Shown here in pieces: positions 50,158 to 63,560 of a stretch of 64,000 nucleotides of DNA. Numbering within the stretch: position 1 is the stretch's first letter; every line of letters begins with the position of its first letter. Location: the NCBI GenBank assembly GCA_019843655.1, contig JACDQD010000005.1:12055575-12119574 (forward strand). The letters run 5' to 3'. Both the position numbers and the translations under genes were made by a program. The notes beneath the pieces were generated by a model. The model saw nothing but the letters and a program-made list of their open reading frames with translations. It made no database searches and had not been told where the DNA came from. The stretch is from Lethocerus indicus. Taxonomy: Eukaryota > Arthropoda > Insecta > Hemiptera > Belostomatidae.

Positions 50158-52744
50158 TTTTACTCGTTGTCCCGTTGTGATTGCGCAACGCTCGGCTAAA
50201 AATCGCCTTGCACAATAAAAACCGATAAAACTGAACCAAGGCCTCGCCTGGTACGACAATCGGGAGAGGACACCGCCACTAATGGCGCCGGTTGCGACAC
50301 CGGCCCCAACGACTTAATGAGGGGCGTAAATCAGCCCCGGCACCGCTACAACCCGAGTACCCCGCGGAGACAATCGTTGTACTTGGCTTTCGACGATATT
50401 TTAATAAGGTTTTTTTACTTTGTCCCGACGCGGGGGAAAACACCTGATCGCGAGGAAACTCCGATCACAATTCGATGTAATAGCTTCGATGAAATAATCA
50501 AATGCAAACTGGCATGCGGAATTACTTTTTGCCCTGTGCGAACCGGGCAGGTCTCCGGTTCACAAACTTAACGAGCCACTTCAATTTAGAAAGGAAAAAA
50601 TTCACCCAGACTATTGGTCGAGAAATTGTGATCCATGTAAGCAATTTTATTATGGGACATAGAACCGGACGAACGTGCCTTAAGATCGAGATATCGATCC
50701 GGAAAGAAACGGGAACAAATGGTTAGTAGTAGAGGAAAATTGTGTTATCGACATATGAATAAATAATTCAGAGAATACGTGGTATCATGTAACGATTCGT
50801 TAAAGTGACTTTTTCAATAGGCATTTTATTATTTCATCAACTAAAAAGGCTGGCTTTCGTGTGCTCTCTGTAATATAAATTCTAATTCTTTTTTATAAAT
50901 TTTAAAAAGTTTGAAGGAGGCCTGCCCGACGGGCGGTGGTAACTAACGGGGCACTTCAAACTCATAAACGGAAATAGTAATTTCAGTTTAATAATTCACG
51001 ACTGACCATTAAATGACTCAATTCGTTGCATCAGATACGGGATGGCATCGTGTCAAATAGCAACCGCGTTCGCATATGAAAGTCAGCGCCGCTGAATTCC
51101 AGTTACATTTCTCATTGATTAACATTAGCATTCGTAGATTTAATTTTGAGCTCCCGATTACCTCGTCCGCTTGTTCACCGTCGACACGTAACAGTTTGTA
51201 GCTTCAGAAACGTTCGTTTTTACTGTCGAGGACGCGTTCAGAATCGTGAACAAGTCACATTTACATTTCGATGACGATATCGCATGAAGAATATGCATAT
51301 TCTGGCCTTGAAGAGACGTTATATATGTGGGTCAATTCTCGTTCAGATTATACACAGTCTTAACGATCTTCAGTGTCGTTGGTTTTGTCTCTTGCTGGAC
51401 TAGAAGAAGACGGAAGGCAGAAACCGGATTAGCGAAAGACCAATCTCAAGAACCTTCGTAGTCCACCAAAAGGTTTTCGAAAATACCAAAAAAAAGATAC
51501 AGAATTCACTTTCGAATAAATTCAAAGCGTACAGACGTATCCAAATTAGGGCAGATTACAAAAATCGGTCCCACCAGGATGGCTTAAACGATTGGAATTC
51601 GAACCAAATAACTTTGGACATGGTTGGACTCCAATAATAAAGCTCGGATAAAAGTCATTCCGGGCCTTTTTTCCCCGGTCGAACCAAAATGCGACAGGGC
51701 TGTTGGATTGTAAATTTGATCGTTTCATTACTGGAACCGGTCGGAAAAATTCGCACTACCAATACCGCTCTGGGCCGGAATCAAGATGCCGTATTTGTAG
51801 AAGCCGGCAGCGCTCTGAACTTGAATCCAATTGTGCAGTTCTCGTTTTCGCCGTCCCGCGGACATATTTTACCGGTTCGGTTTCGGTGTACTCGTTAACC
51901 GGGCAAAATGTAAATCCGATTTTTTACGGCGCCCCCCTTTCCAAATAAGCACGTACCGGTTTCCAGGGACGGACCAAAATTCGAAACGCCCGAGTTCGAT
52001 ATTCGGATTGAATAAAATGTATCGCGGCGTATATTCGACGTGGCGCGTTAAGAGAAACGTTTCTCGGCAGAAAAATTATTCTACCGTACACTTTCTTGCA
52101 CTCTCCCAGATAGCAGTAAGAAAAATACCGTATAGAAAATAGAAACGAGTGTACATTTATCTCATTTCTGCATATCTTATTATGAACTTACGCTACAATT
52201 TTTTTTTGTTGGAACATCACTCGTGCCTTACCATCTCCTGTCCATATTTTTGGGAAAATTCGGGAGAGGATACGAGAGATGTGGCGCAAATTATTACATT
52301 CGGACATTCACTCCACCATACTCCAAACATACCCCAAACCGAATGAGGAACTAGCCGTAGGAACGATTGCCAGGATTACAATGATCACAATGTATAAGGT
52401 ATACAATAAATTTGACGTCAATTTGAAGATGAAAGAGGAGCGGCGGTTTAAATCCCATCGGAGTGTCGGCGGCTGGAAAGTATTTGTTGTTTGCGGCTCT
52501 GCCGGGTAACCGGGTCAGTGGTAGGCCAGCACTCTCGCGGGCCCGGGAGTACAAACGAGAGGAGATCCACCATAAATAAATCTAGTTTGAAAGAGCGACT
52601 TGAATAACCGGCACCGGACTCTTGCCCGTTGTTCTTCTTCTACTATCGGCACCGACCGGTGCCCCTCCCGCCGACACCGCTTACATGTTTTATTTAAAAC
52701 TATACACGGACGGCTCGAATAAAGTACAAGTGGCGGACCTGACT

Positions 52745-52787
52745 GGGGAGAGGGAGAGAGGCCGATAGGCGGAGAGGAAGAGAGATG
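52745..52787 (+). repeat. GA-rich tract
   Basis: GGGAGAGGGAGAGAGG and GGAGAGGAAGAGAG flank a short CCGATAGGC interruption. Confidence 0.7.
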
Positions 52788-52806
52788 GTAACATCGTGTC
52801 GAATAG

Positions 52807-52818
52807 CCAACTAAGCTA
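52807..52818 (-). mobile_element. tRNA-like A box, possible SINE fragment
   Basis: On the complement, TAGCTTAGTTGG fits the tRNA A-box consensus TRGYNNARNNGG and is preceded by GCGCGG. No B box follows within 80 nt; the DNA there is GA/CT-rich. It could be a truncated SINE or a chance match. Confidence 0.25.
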
Positions 52819-55800
52819 CCGCGCTCTCGTCGATACCGTTCGACATGCGGCCCTGGTTCGCATCGGTCCCAACCACCCGCCCCGCATCCACCATTCTCTT
52901 CAGCAGATAATGAACACACTGGGTATTCGAAATTAAAAAACTAAATTATAAATTATAATTAGCCAGTTCAATATCTGAATTAAGCATCGAACATAACGTT
53001 ACTATACTGTAATTCTCCTCACCCTATTACATTCAGTCACATCAGAATATTATGGTAACCTGTGTAATCTTGCACATTATAATAAACAGATCGACCAAAA
53101 AAACATCTATTACGGTGCTCTACCCAATCAACACTGTATATATAGAATTTATTAGCACTGCGGATAATGAAAAGAGAAAACGGGTCACGAAAGAACATCA
53201 AGCGGGTGTTAATATACTATAATGCGTTCTCAATTGTTAAGATTATTTTGATTAAGGGAGAGAACAGTTATAGCATCTGTTTGTCCGAATGGGCTATAGT
53301 TTTGAATTAATAATACGGTTGGGGGGACAGCCTAGATTCGTGATAGTCGTCCCGCCAGGAGGGTCCGGGGTCGCGGATCCACCTGTCTGTCATTATGGCG
53401 TTTGCCGCCACTTCACTTGGCTCAGATCATAGCCATTTTATTAAGCTATTAGCCTCGCTCCGGGCGGGCCTACGCTATTACTTATTGTAATTTCACCCGG
53501 GCGTAACTATGGCCGCCTCGGCAATCACCTTATTAGCCCGCATCCTCCGTAACCAATCAGGTGTAAATCCGCCACCCTTCGTGACGACTGGCCAGCGAGG
53601 AATCCGTACACTTTATTAACCGTGTAACGGAACGGAAAGTGTTTTACTTTGAGATCTGTGAGCATCGACAAATGGTTTATAACAATTTTGAAACAATGTT
53701 TATCAAAATATTAGGCAGAAAAGTTATATCTTGAATCGCATTTTTATAATGTACATACTGATCTATATTTCGGCCTTCTTCTCGTTTCTGCGATTTAATT
53801 ATCCTGCGACAAAGTGACTATCTAGCGCCGAATAACAAAATGAATAACTTTTCCATTATGTGTAAAATGTTCCAAGAATCCAGATTCGGCACAAGTATCT
53901 GGCACACCAGTAACAGTCGATGAATATTATTAATGGTTAATGAGTAGTGGAACAGAGTAACTGTTATTACGCAGTCGGGATCAAATTTCAAGCAATCTGT
54001 ACACATGAAAATCGTTATTTCATCGACAATCCGACTCCGGAAAATCGCCGTAACTGCTGATAATAATGTATATAGGCCCATGTACTGAGTTGGAATTTTG
54101 GAGAGTAAAATCGATTCGATGCCCGGAGCTTACCGAATAATTTCGGACGATTGTTATTCCGTTACCGGCTGTCATTAATTCTGGGCCGCATCCGCCGGTA
54201 GGCACGCACTCGGATTTCGCAATCCGGCCCAAGGGTCGATAATAGTTTTTCGGCGTATATTCCGTTCATGATTTAGTGGACACATTCCTGGAACGGGTTT
54301 TCGGGCGAATCGCGCAGCAGGAAACGCCGCCTTCCCGTCCGGCGGCGGGCCGCCCAGGAAACGTCCCCTCAACTATATTTAGTCCAGAGGATGAACTCCG
54401 TCCTCTTCTCTTCTTTCGCCTTTTGTTTCGCCCTATCGCCGTTTAAGTTGCGGAGACACGGACCGAATTTGAATTCGGCCGTTTGAGCCAGACCCGTTTC
54501 CAGGAACGATCGACCGGCGTCCGCCCGCCATCAGGCCATCATGCCGCCAGAAACACAACCTTTTTCAGCATCTTTTCACTAAACGGAGACTCGTTAAGAA
54601 ATTTATACATTTTTAATTTTGTTTCAGGCCTATTACAGTTGAGATAACAATCCATGTTCTCGCATACAAACACGCACTGAAAAGAAATAAATAAACACAT
54701 ACTACACGTCACCTCAGCGGCCGATATGTGTAAGTACCACATTGAAAGATGTTGACAAAAGGGTGCTTGCTCTTAACTAAAGTTTTCACATAGGTGAACA
54801 TTTTATATACATCTTTAGAATAGACCAGAAAATTGCAGGATTTGTGATGTATTTCGTGATGAGGATGACGTATCAACAGTATATCACTATCATATACTAA
54901 TAGTTTTTTAACCAAAACACATTTTTGAAATACCATTGAAATAGAATTGCGCGTAATATATAGAACAGCACACATTATGACAGTGATATCAATCTTGCTT
55001 GCTGTTTCACATCAATAATTCACACCAGTCCTTTTCTGCCTCAAATGCAGTATCGTGACTGGAAGGTTATTTACGGTTTTCACTGTATTTATAGTCAATA
55101 CTATATTTAGTAGCACAGTTCGCAATGTCTATTGTGCATCTTCCCTTACGGGTTTTTGTTTAGCACTGAAGCGAAACCGTTTCGTGATTGTATCAGGTAG
55201 CGCGAACGCGAGCCCAAATACCCCCAACGAGAAAGGACAAGCTGTCAAACGTTGCCGTTAACTTCAGGGAGAATATGAATGATGCGAGTGAAGAAGCATC
55301 TCTTGAACACAATTCTAACAACATGATGAAATAACTTCCAGAAGAACAAAAATGACAACTGTACTACAGACCGTAGATACGTAGTACACTACATTATAAG
55401 GTTGAAACAAATGTTAAAACAAAATGAATGATGATTATGATGATAATGTTGCACTTCATTTAAATAACCAATTCAATCAAATCAAATTACCATTTAATTA
55501 ACCATACTATGTAATAATTACAGGATATAATAATCACAGAATAACTGTTATGAATAACCCTTTTCTTTTTGCATCACGTTCCAGAGCTATTTGCGGTTCA
55601 ATATTGCCCTCGTAACAGGCCCGCGTTCTCAATCGGTTCGCTCGATCGAAGCACAATTGTCGGGGATGTACTAGACATTATACTTTTACACCTCCATAAT
55701 TCCGCCCCCAATCTCATTCATCCAGGTCACGTTGGGATAGTAACAACGGGAAGAACAAACACTCGTTAAAACAACCCTACGCACCTTTCGAACGGTCAAA

Positions 55801-56462
55801 ATGTAAAAAAAAAATGGAAAATAAAAAAGACGGTAAGAAAATAACCCGGAGTAATTACCGGTGCTGTACCGGGCCCGTGGGATCCGAGTCCATTAGGGGA
55901 TCACGATGGAGAGAGGCCGCCCGAGTTGCCGTATGAATAATGTTGGGGAGAAGGCGAGCATACGTGCTCCTCTTCCACCGCATCCACTTTTAGGGCACAC
56001 CTACTATCACTTAGACTGAACAACTCAAAACAGAGCCGTTCGAGAATTTCGCAACTTTTATAGAAATATTCATCTCTCTGTAAATATCCACAAACTTTTG
56101 AAGTGCGAGTGATGCCTTCAAAACACCATTTCCCGTTTCCTCTGACCCTGTTGCGGAATAAGTACAGACTGGTCCCTTCCAATTTATATTTCTTCGAAAA
56201 TCCCATATCTTTAATTAATTATTGATTCCTCGGCTCGTGATTTGGGAATAGAATCCGCACAATACTGCCTAAAGGCAGTGAAGTACGAATGAATATAATA
56301 CTAATATATCCCAGAAACTTCGAGCCCTCTAAATGGTTTCGTGAGTGGAAACGTCCTGGATCATTCTGTCCAACTCGAAAAACAGCTGGATGACACAAAA
56401 AAGATCACGTGAAGGAAGAGCAGGCCGTTAATTAAATTGCCAGGAATGTCGAGCAAAAATAG

Positions 56463-56477
56463 ATTATTATTATTATT
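56463..56477 (+). repeat. (ATT)5 microsatellite
   Basis: Five ATT units in AT-rich DNA. Confidence 0.7.
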
Positions 56478-56885
56478 TTCTGGAACAGTAGTATACTGTT
56501 TTTTCATTATATTATATTATATAGTATATTATTTCAACAGTGAACATATTTTAATGAGATTATTTGGTGAGCAGCGCGTGGAAATTACATTTATTGATGC
56601 CTCCACGAAATATCCTATCTATCATACCCTAATTGTTGTTACCGGGATGCTTAATGAAATATTCTTTAGTGGGACAGCCTAGTTCACGCAAGAAAACGGC
56701 GGCGCTTGGAAAGGCCATTATATTATAGTTAGGGGGGAGGGAACGGGGGCTCGCCGGGAGTATGACGGGCACAACCGACCAGCAACAGACTGATGAGCCG
56801 CTCCGAACAATGCACCACAGCGGTCCACCGCATCTCCCCATACATACCCCCGGCCCTCTCGCTTACATTTATATTTATAAGGCCC

Positions 56886-56945
56886 TATCTCCTCTCTCTT
56901 TCTCTCTCCCTCCCGCTCGGTTTATCTACATCTCTCTTTCTCCGC
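56886..56945 (+). repeat. CT-rich tract
   Basis: An interrupted CT/CCT run with one CGCTCGG interruption. It underlies several overlapping low-complexity frames. Confidence 0.75.
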
Positions 56946-58246
56946 CGTTTTCCACCACCGCGGTTTCCTAACGGTGTCCGAGGCCTTAAACGGAGGCCGG
57001 TTGAATAAGCCCCGCGAGGAGGATTCTTCCTCCCAACCCCCCGTTCCATCGACCGGTCTGAATGATTGTACGGGGAGAGCTCTCTATCTCCCATTTCATC
57101 GCCCCTCTCGCTCCCTCCTTTTTCCGCATATCTCGGGGTCAAGTGCGTCTTCCGCCCGCCGAGATAATCGGATTTCGAAATCGCCCGCCGATCCTCCCTA
57201 GGCCTAGGCCCGTCGCGTCGGTTTCACTCAACATATCCGGACATAGGTGCATGGGGTTGCGTGGGCACCGAAGGCAGATCAGAAATTATGCCACTACGGA
57301 TTTATTCATTTTACCTCCGGGTTTCAGGAAACTTAAAACAGCATGTATAATTTTAGCCAAAGTTCCGGAAGTTAATTCTGAAATTGGGATATAGAGCATC
57401 CAAACTCGAAAAAAGCTGGACAACTGGTACAAAGCCCATTTATTTTCATCGTCAAAACTTTGTTTTATATCCGAATATTTAGTAATTTTAGTTTCGGTAA
57501 TTTTTATGGTATAATATACTGATTATTTTTAAAGTTTAGTTGCGCTTGGATCCATTGGCACAAAGTAGTTCTGAGTAGTTCTGCAAACTGAGTTTAGATA
57601 AAACACACGATAAACGTTAAATTATTTCTTTCTTTTTCTGTCTCCGGATCAGAAAGATCGTCCGGGTGGCAATCCTTGGACAGATACGCATACAATATAT
57701 CGCGAATTTTACGTGGGAAAGAGACGGTAAATTCCACAAACTTTCCCTTTCAAAGATATTCTCCTGTCGATATTTTCCGATTTATCTGTATCCGACTATA
57801 CGCACTTTCACTCCTCCTCATAAATGTAATTTAAAGACGTGCTATGTTCTGAAAGTTTTAGTTTTAAAAATAAAATACCGGTTATATGTATATATTATAT
57901 TACTTGTTAAATAACCCAAAGCTAAGAACACGTACACCTTCTTGTTTTATGCCACAAGCACATCTGAACCCTATTTTTATGTTTTCAAACAAAGTTCAGA
58001 TGTAATGAGTGTTCATTAAAACCAAATGTATAGTTCCCTGTATTTGAAGAGTAGTCAGATTAAGTTTCTTTTCATTTTTGTAATTTTCTGTACTATAAAT
58101 AAATTTCTACGATCCTCGTTGCATCGTGGAAATCCTGATTGCATTTGTCCTCCTTGGTTTAATGTGCTTAACGGATCAAAAGTCGTTGAGTGTCCAATCT
58201 ATAACTCAATAGGTCCAGTCTCAAAATACAAACAGGCAAGTTCCAT

Positions 58247-58248
<2 letters not shown>

Positions 58249-58294
<46 letters not shown>
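58249..58294 (+). repeat. (TA)23 microsatellite
   Basis: An uninterrupted 46-bp TA run. It encodes the YIYIYI run in the 109-codon frame at 58026-58355, which is therefore not credible as a gene. Confidence 0.95.
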
Positions 58295-58299
<5 letters not shown>

Positions 58300-58437
58300 A
58301 CGTACAGGTTCGCCGAATTTCCAGCCAGTTCTCCCCCATCCTCCAAACAGTGTAAAGCATTGTTCACTCTGGTTAACAATGGGACAGGCATAGCCAGCGT
58401 CCGATCTGATCCGAGCCTCGTAAAACCAGATAGCGAA

Positions 58438-58489
58438 CTATAGGGCCCTATAGACTTCCTTCTAGGGTTAGGGTCGTCGCGGCCCTAAC
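58438..58489. repeat. Palindrome plus hairpin cluster
   Basis: CTATAGGGCCCTATAG (58438-58453) is a perfect 16-bp palindrome. Then GTTAGGG (58467-58473) pairs with CCCTAAC (58483-58489) around a 9-nt GC-rich loop. Confidence 0.7.
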
Positions 58490-59369
58490 GTCCGCGGCCC
58501 CAGGCACACGACAACCCTCCCCCATTATACAGAAAGCGGGCCTAAATAAAACACAGTCCCATCCCCAATTACCGGCTTGTTCCTCTGCTATCGGCCCTCT
58601 GTATCGGCCCAATAACGAAAACCGGTGTAGGGGCCATCAATTGTCCCCGGAGCTCGGACTCATTTCTTCGGCGCACCAATGTCTTAGTAAGGACCTAGAT
58701 CCTGCTGCCTACCCGAGCGTCAAATCCCAGTAATTGACCAGCGGTTGCCTCCTCACGGAGAAATAAACTCGGTCAAGTTTCATATCAAAAATTGTTTATC
58801 TTACAGTCCGATACTATCAAAATTCAAGTTTATTGTACGATCGCCGATGTTTCTAACCCAGGGTTAATTGTGTGGGTCCATCGTCAGTACAGAAATGTAC
58901 TTAGGTACATCAGCTAAATAAATTACGTTTCTGATGTATGTACTTAATTTCATGATAATTTCATCATAACTTATACCAATACATACTTTCGATTACTTAC
59001 GTTGTTAAAATTAATTTATCGACATTTTCTATAATATTAAACAAGGTATTATCAGTAAAATTCGGTCAGGTAATTTACTGCAATGGAGCTTAATGAATTG
59101 TTTTTTAAGACGGAAACTGTATTTATTGCTCTTCGGAAATAGACCAATCAATATAAACGTGTCCCGGGAAATAATGAAAATAGATATTCAATCGGGAATG
59201 TCGCCCCGAAGTGGGAACCGAGTCGTGTTTGCCGGCGACATCTGATACTGGTGGAATGCTACCGCTTCTGCGGACCTCGGGTCCGGAATTCGCGTCGGGG
59301 GTACCCGGGAGGACAAACAATAGCGGCGGATCCTAGCCAAGATTGGGCCTGAAACGACGAGGCCCGTAT

Positions 59370-59425
59370 GGAAGAAGAGAATGAAGATGTAAGGAGAGAG
59401 CGCGAGAGGACGGTAGGGAGATAGG
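59370..59425 (+). repeat. Purine-rich GA tract
   Basis: GAAGAAGAGAATGAAG and GGAGAGAGCGCGAGAGG stretches. A second purine run lies at 59580-59602. Confidence 0.6.
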
Positions 59426-59521
59426 ACGAAATTAATATATTACATATAGTGCAGACGATGGTATCTTTCGTGTGCGGACTCGTTATAATGCGGGCGAGAG
59501 GGGAGTGGCGGAGAGCAGATA

Positions 59522-59531
59522 GCCATCTTGG
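59522..59531 (-). promoter_or_regulatory. YY1/Pho-like motif
   Basis: GCCATCTTGG on the + strand reads CCAAGATGGC on the complement, the YY1/Pho core. It lies between two GA-rich tracts (59370-59425 and 59580-59602), a combination seen at Polycomb response elements in flies. Confidence 0.35.
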
Positions 59532-61074
59532 AAGGCCGAACGAGGGTAACAAGCTCGGAAACCGCTGGAAAATAATCAAGGGAGAGGGAGGAGGGAGGAG
59601 GGCCCCGACACGGCCAGCTTCCAGGGCCCGCACCAACAGGAAGGAATCGTACGGAGAATTCAGTGTCCACTTGACCACCGATCCAGATAACTTCCAACAT
59701 CCACGCACCGCCTTCCAAACTAAATAACTTCTCTAAGATATTTACATTGGTTCATGGGCTCATAACAAGATTACTCGTGCCGAATATGGCAGCGGTTTTT
59801 GTTACAATTCGACGTACACTTTTAAAAATTAGACAATTACAGTTGAACTTGGATAACTGTTGTCGAGATTTTATCATCCCTTCTATCGCTGGACCTCCGG
59901 GTCATTATGAAATATGTCTTACGTTACAGAAATATGAACGCAATACCCTCTTCACCAGGGACAGTAAATTACCGAGGCATTTAAGCACCCGGACATTTGA
60001 TAAATTATCATTTCACCTCTTTCAATACGCGGACAAAACCTAGGGCAGTAAGTCTGTAAGGTATAGATGTTCGGTTGGAAGGTGGAGCCGTGTGTTCTCA
60101 ATGCTGGGGGTGTCGGTGGGTGCCGGTTGTCGGCTGTCAATCAGGCTAGGTGGCCGAGGCCACCCCGCTACCGGAGTAAAACACACCATTAAGCCGCAGA
60201 AACAAAGACAATGTCCCTCTCCCGCGGTACCCCTTCCTTGACCCCTGACTCTACACCTCCTACACGAAGCTCGACGCCGGGATCGGAATCCGAAATGATA
60301 TCGCTCATTAAACCGACTAACGGCATTTTTCCCCGTTCTGGCCCCTTCGGCCGTGTTTGAGGTATCGAAGAGGAAGAGACATGCAGTTGATTTCCCAAGG
60401 ATTCGTTATGTTGTGATCGTTCTCGATTTCTGTCTCCCCTCTGCATAATTTCGTCTGTAGTTGCTACAGTTTCGCCATTGTCAAGTTTCCATATAATACC
60501 GATTCACTAGATGTGTATTGATGTATAAATTAAAGTATTAATATAAATTCCTTAACTTATCTCTGATGATTACTTTAAGGTACTTGCGAGGAGGGACGTG
60601 ATCACCTGTTGCGGTCGCTCGCCATCGTCGTTGGATTCCATCAGTGAGCTTCTTGCTCATATTGAGCTAGGCTCTGTGGGCTGCTGATGAAGCACGCCGT
60701 TGACGCTGTCATTACACCGATACAGAAGTACTCAGAGGAGAGTGGAGGTGGAAAATCAGAAGACCGATGGTTATCGCGACGTCTCTGTGCGTGTCCAACC
60801 CGGGCGGACAGAAGAGCCGGAATCACTCATTCATGGCCAGCCATGGTGGGTTGCCGACCTCTGCTCCCGATGGACTTCTCAATAATTCATACGACAAAAG
60901 CGAGCGCGTTCTGTATTTAAAGTTAAATTGACACCGCCGCACCAGAGGACGCCGATATTTAGTTTTATAAGGTCCTGTAATGAAACCCGCCTCAAATAAG
61001 AGGCCGTTCACCCGGCGACAGGGGCCAGGTATACCGGTAATCTCTTAATCCGATCCAGATAAAATTGTCGGAGT

Positions 61075-61105
61075 TGTGTGTGTGTGTGTGTATACGCGCG
61101 CGCGC
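61075..61105 (+). repeat. (TG)8-(TA)2-(CG)5 alternating tract, Z-DNA candidate
   Basis: Thirty-one bases of unbroken pyrimidine-purine alternation: eight TG, two TA, then five CG units and a final C. TG and especially CG alternation adopt Z-DNA readily under negative supercoiling. The TATA step in the middle may act as a flexible junction. Confidence 0.85.
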
Positions 61106-63525
61106 CCAGTGAAAAGCAACGGAAAGAAATAACGGAGGATTCGATCTAATTTATTTTTGTTTCAGATCTGATAGTCCACGCTTTCGTGTCTTCGGTGCCG
61201 CTGCCGGCGGCGATTTTATCGGCCCCTCGGAGGCGACTAACAATGGGACAAAAGTCCAGTTTTTTCTCAACCCCATCCCGCCGACTAACCCTCAGCCCCC
61301 TCGAAATGCCCTCCCAGAACCGATGATCTGTTTCATTCGGCCGCTCCTTTGGTGCCGCTCCGGGCCTTGCAAACAGCTCTGTGGCTCTCTAGTCCTTTCG
61401 ATGATGAGTTAGGTATGAATACTGTAGTAGATATGAATACCTGTAGACATTGAGACACGCATTATCCTGAAATATGAAATATAAACCTCGATGTGACGCC
61501 TCTTACTCCGAAAATGTAGCCTGTCTAAATCTGGCTGGGATTCTTGATAACCTTTGGCTATCATCGGCCACTTGCCGGTTCCGATAAGGCCGGCTGAGCT
61601 GCCTTATACAGTCATATGGGCTACCTTCGACCGGTCCTGTGTAATGAGACGCTTTAAAATCCATTAGACCCGCTTTGCATGGCCACGTCGAGTAAATTGT
61701 GAAATTCCCCATTCCTTCAACATAATTGAAGAAAACAAATTCGGCTGATTTTACATTCTCGAGCCCAAGTTTGTATCTTATGCTATAGCCATCCAGTACA
61801 ATTTTCTTTCTTCAATCGAAAGGCCACCTAAATTCCCTATACAACATACAAAATATATATCCAATGCAACAATATATATGTACAATTTATATTTGGCGGG
61901 GAGAGACAGAATATGGAACGGATGATGTCATTGTGAGCTTATTCTATTTTATTATAATATTATCTATAATTTATCATTTTTATTTTACTGAAGATATTTT
62001 CTTATAATGATTATTGTAATAATCGGAGATTATTTTGAAAAAATTATGCGCTCTTTCTGCCATATAGGCTTTTGTAAGGTATCAGGTGAACCAGTTGGGA
62101 AACAGCAAATAAATATCCATTGATCTTTGGCCTGGAACCAAACAGAATCTACTTCGGTGGTCCATTAGTTCTCCAACTTGTCAGTCGTTTCCTTCGTTTT
62201 ATATTCACGAGGAAACCCGTTCAAGGAGAGTCCCAGTTTCCTCCTCCAATTCCGTCACGTTTCTTCAATAACATTGTTTCTAGGAAGGCGCATCCCCAGC
62301 CAAACTTTTATTGCCACCAACTCCACCTCCCATCTTGTATGTAATTAATGTCCCCGAGAAGAGTTTATTTATTCATCGCTCGTGTTCTCCTCATGTTTCG
62401 AGGTCAGTCCGTCTAGAGTCAAGACTGAACTAAACATGATTCGTGGGATGAATCAATTTGAAAATCCGGTTATTAGAATAATTATTGGTGTTCTCAGAAG
62501 GCGGTCGTAAAAAAATGTAATAAATGCAACGGACGTGGACTGAATTGTATGTGGGAGGTGGTGTCCTATCCGCTGCACAATTCCTAACCAATCTTCCGGT
62601 GCCAACTAAAGTATAGTGCTGATATTCACAGATATTACAGAGTACACCTTCGAAAATATACCGATTAGACTGAAAGCTAATACAGTTTTCCCGTGAAATT
62701 TACCTTGCGCTTTTTTGAGTTTGAAATTAGACTGTTTTTGACTGAGCAGACAAGAAAGATTTACTTTTCAATCGGATCGAAACAGCATTTTCCCTTTCAA
62801 ATACGTGAGTGTAAATAAAGCATACGGGAATTCAAACAATAGATCTTGCTATTATATTTCATAATATATGTAGAATCAATATCGTAGAATTAAACGCCCC
62901 AAACCAATTACAAACATACAGGCAAATGGCCTAAATTCTTGTTAAAATAAATATTCAACCGCAAATGTGTTCCCTCCTATGCGACCGGATGCCTCGTATT
63001 TGCTTTGCTGGGTACAGCCTCCCAACACTCGGGTACGCCCCGATTTACATACCAGGAAGAAGGAACGTCTTTGTGTGTTTACGAGGGGCGGTGAAACTGG
63101 GTTAACGGGGCCGAGGGCGTCGTCGGGACCAGCGGTGACCGTCCCTTTTGGGGGCGGCGGGGGGAGAGTAGGAGGGAAAAAACAATGATTATTGAACAAC
63201 AAAAGATGAACAAGCGTGGAATAATGAGCGACTGTCAGAGGCGTCTCGGTATTTGAATTGTAAATTGGGGCTGTGTGACTGGCCGCGGTGTACGGGTTAA
63301 GCTACCAGCCTACGCGGTGCCCGCCCCTCCCCACCTCACTACCACCACAACCGTGTCCCTACAACTGTCGATCCATTGTCTTTATCTCCTCCTTGTTTTT
63401 AGCGTCTTTATTCAATAGGGAAGCGCCGACGCGTTACATACTTTCGGCTCAGGGCCGTCTAAACGGAACGCAATGTAATGGTGCGGAAAGGGATAACAGT
63501 GAAAACATTATTTTGTTATTAATAA

Positions 63526-63560
63526 TACGAGGGCAATCCAATAAGTAATGAGAGAAATGG
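63526..63560 (+). mobile_element. Mariner-like terminal inverted repeat, one end only
   Basis: A TA dinucleotide (63526-63527) is followed by CGAGGGCAATCCAATAAG and then TAATGAG, resembling mariner/Tc1-family ends of the form CGAGGG..TCAA/AATAAGTAATG. I found no inverted copy elsewhere in the window, and the DNA to its right does not read as a transposase. It is either a solo end, a short non-autonomous copy, or an element continuing past 64000. Confidence 0.45.

Larger units (their letters stand above)
48001..56000. other. Non-coding region
   Basis: No gene is recognised. Compositional blocks of higher GC lie at about 48900-49300, 50040-50570 (containing a G-quadruplex motif), 52430-52920 (containing a GA-rich tract and a tRNA-like A box), 53310-53650 and 54110-54560. 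AT-rich intervals (47560-48880, 49420-49990, 52920-53300, 54600-55550) show no gene or structured repeat by eye. Confidence 0.6.

Noticed and set aside
53480..53500. TATTACTTATTG as the missing inverted end of the 63.5 kb mariner-like element
   Set aside because: The match is short and does not continue into GGATTGCCCTCG.
59259..59718. Overlapping frames of 149 and 92 codons on the complement and 92 on the + strand
   Set aside because: Mutually overlapping frames on both strands in CpG- and GA-rich DNA, with no recognisable domain.
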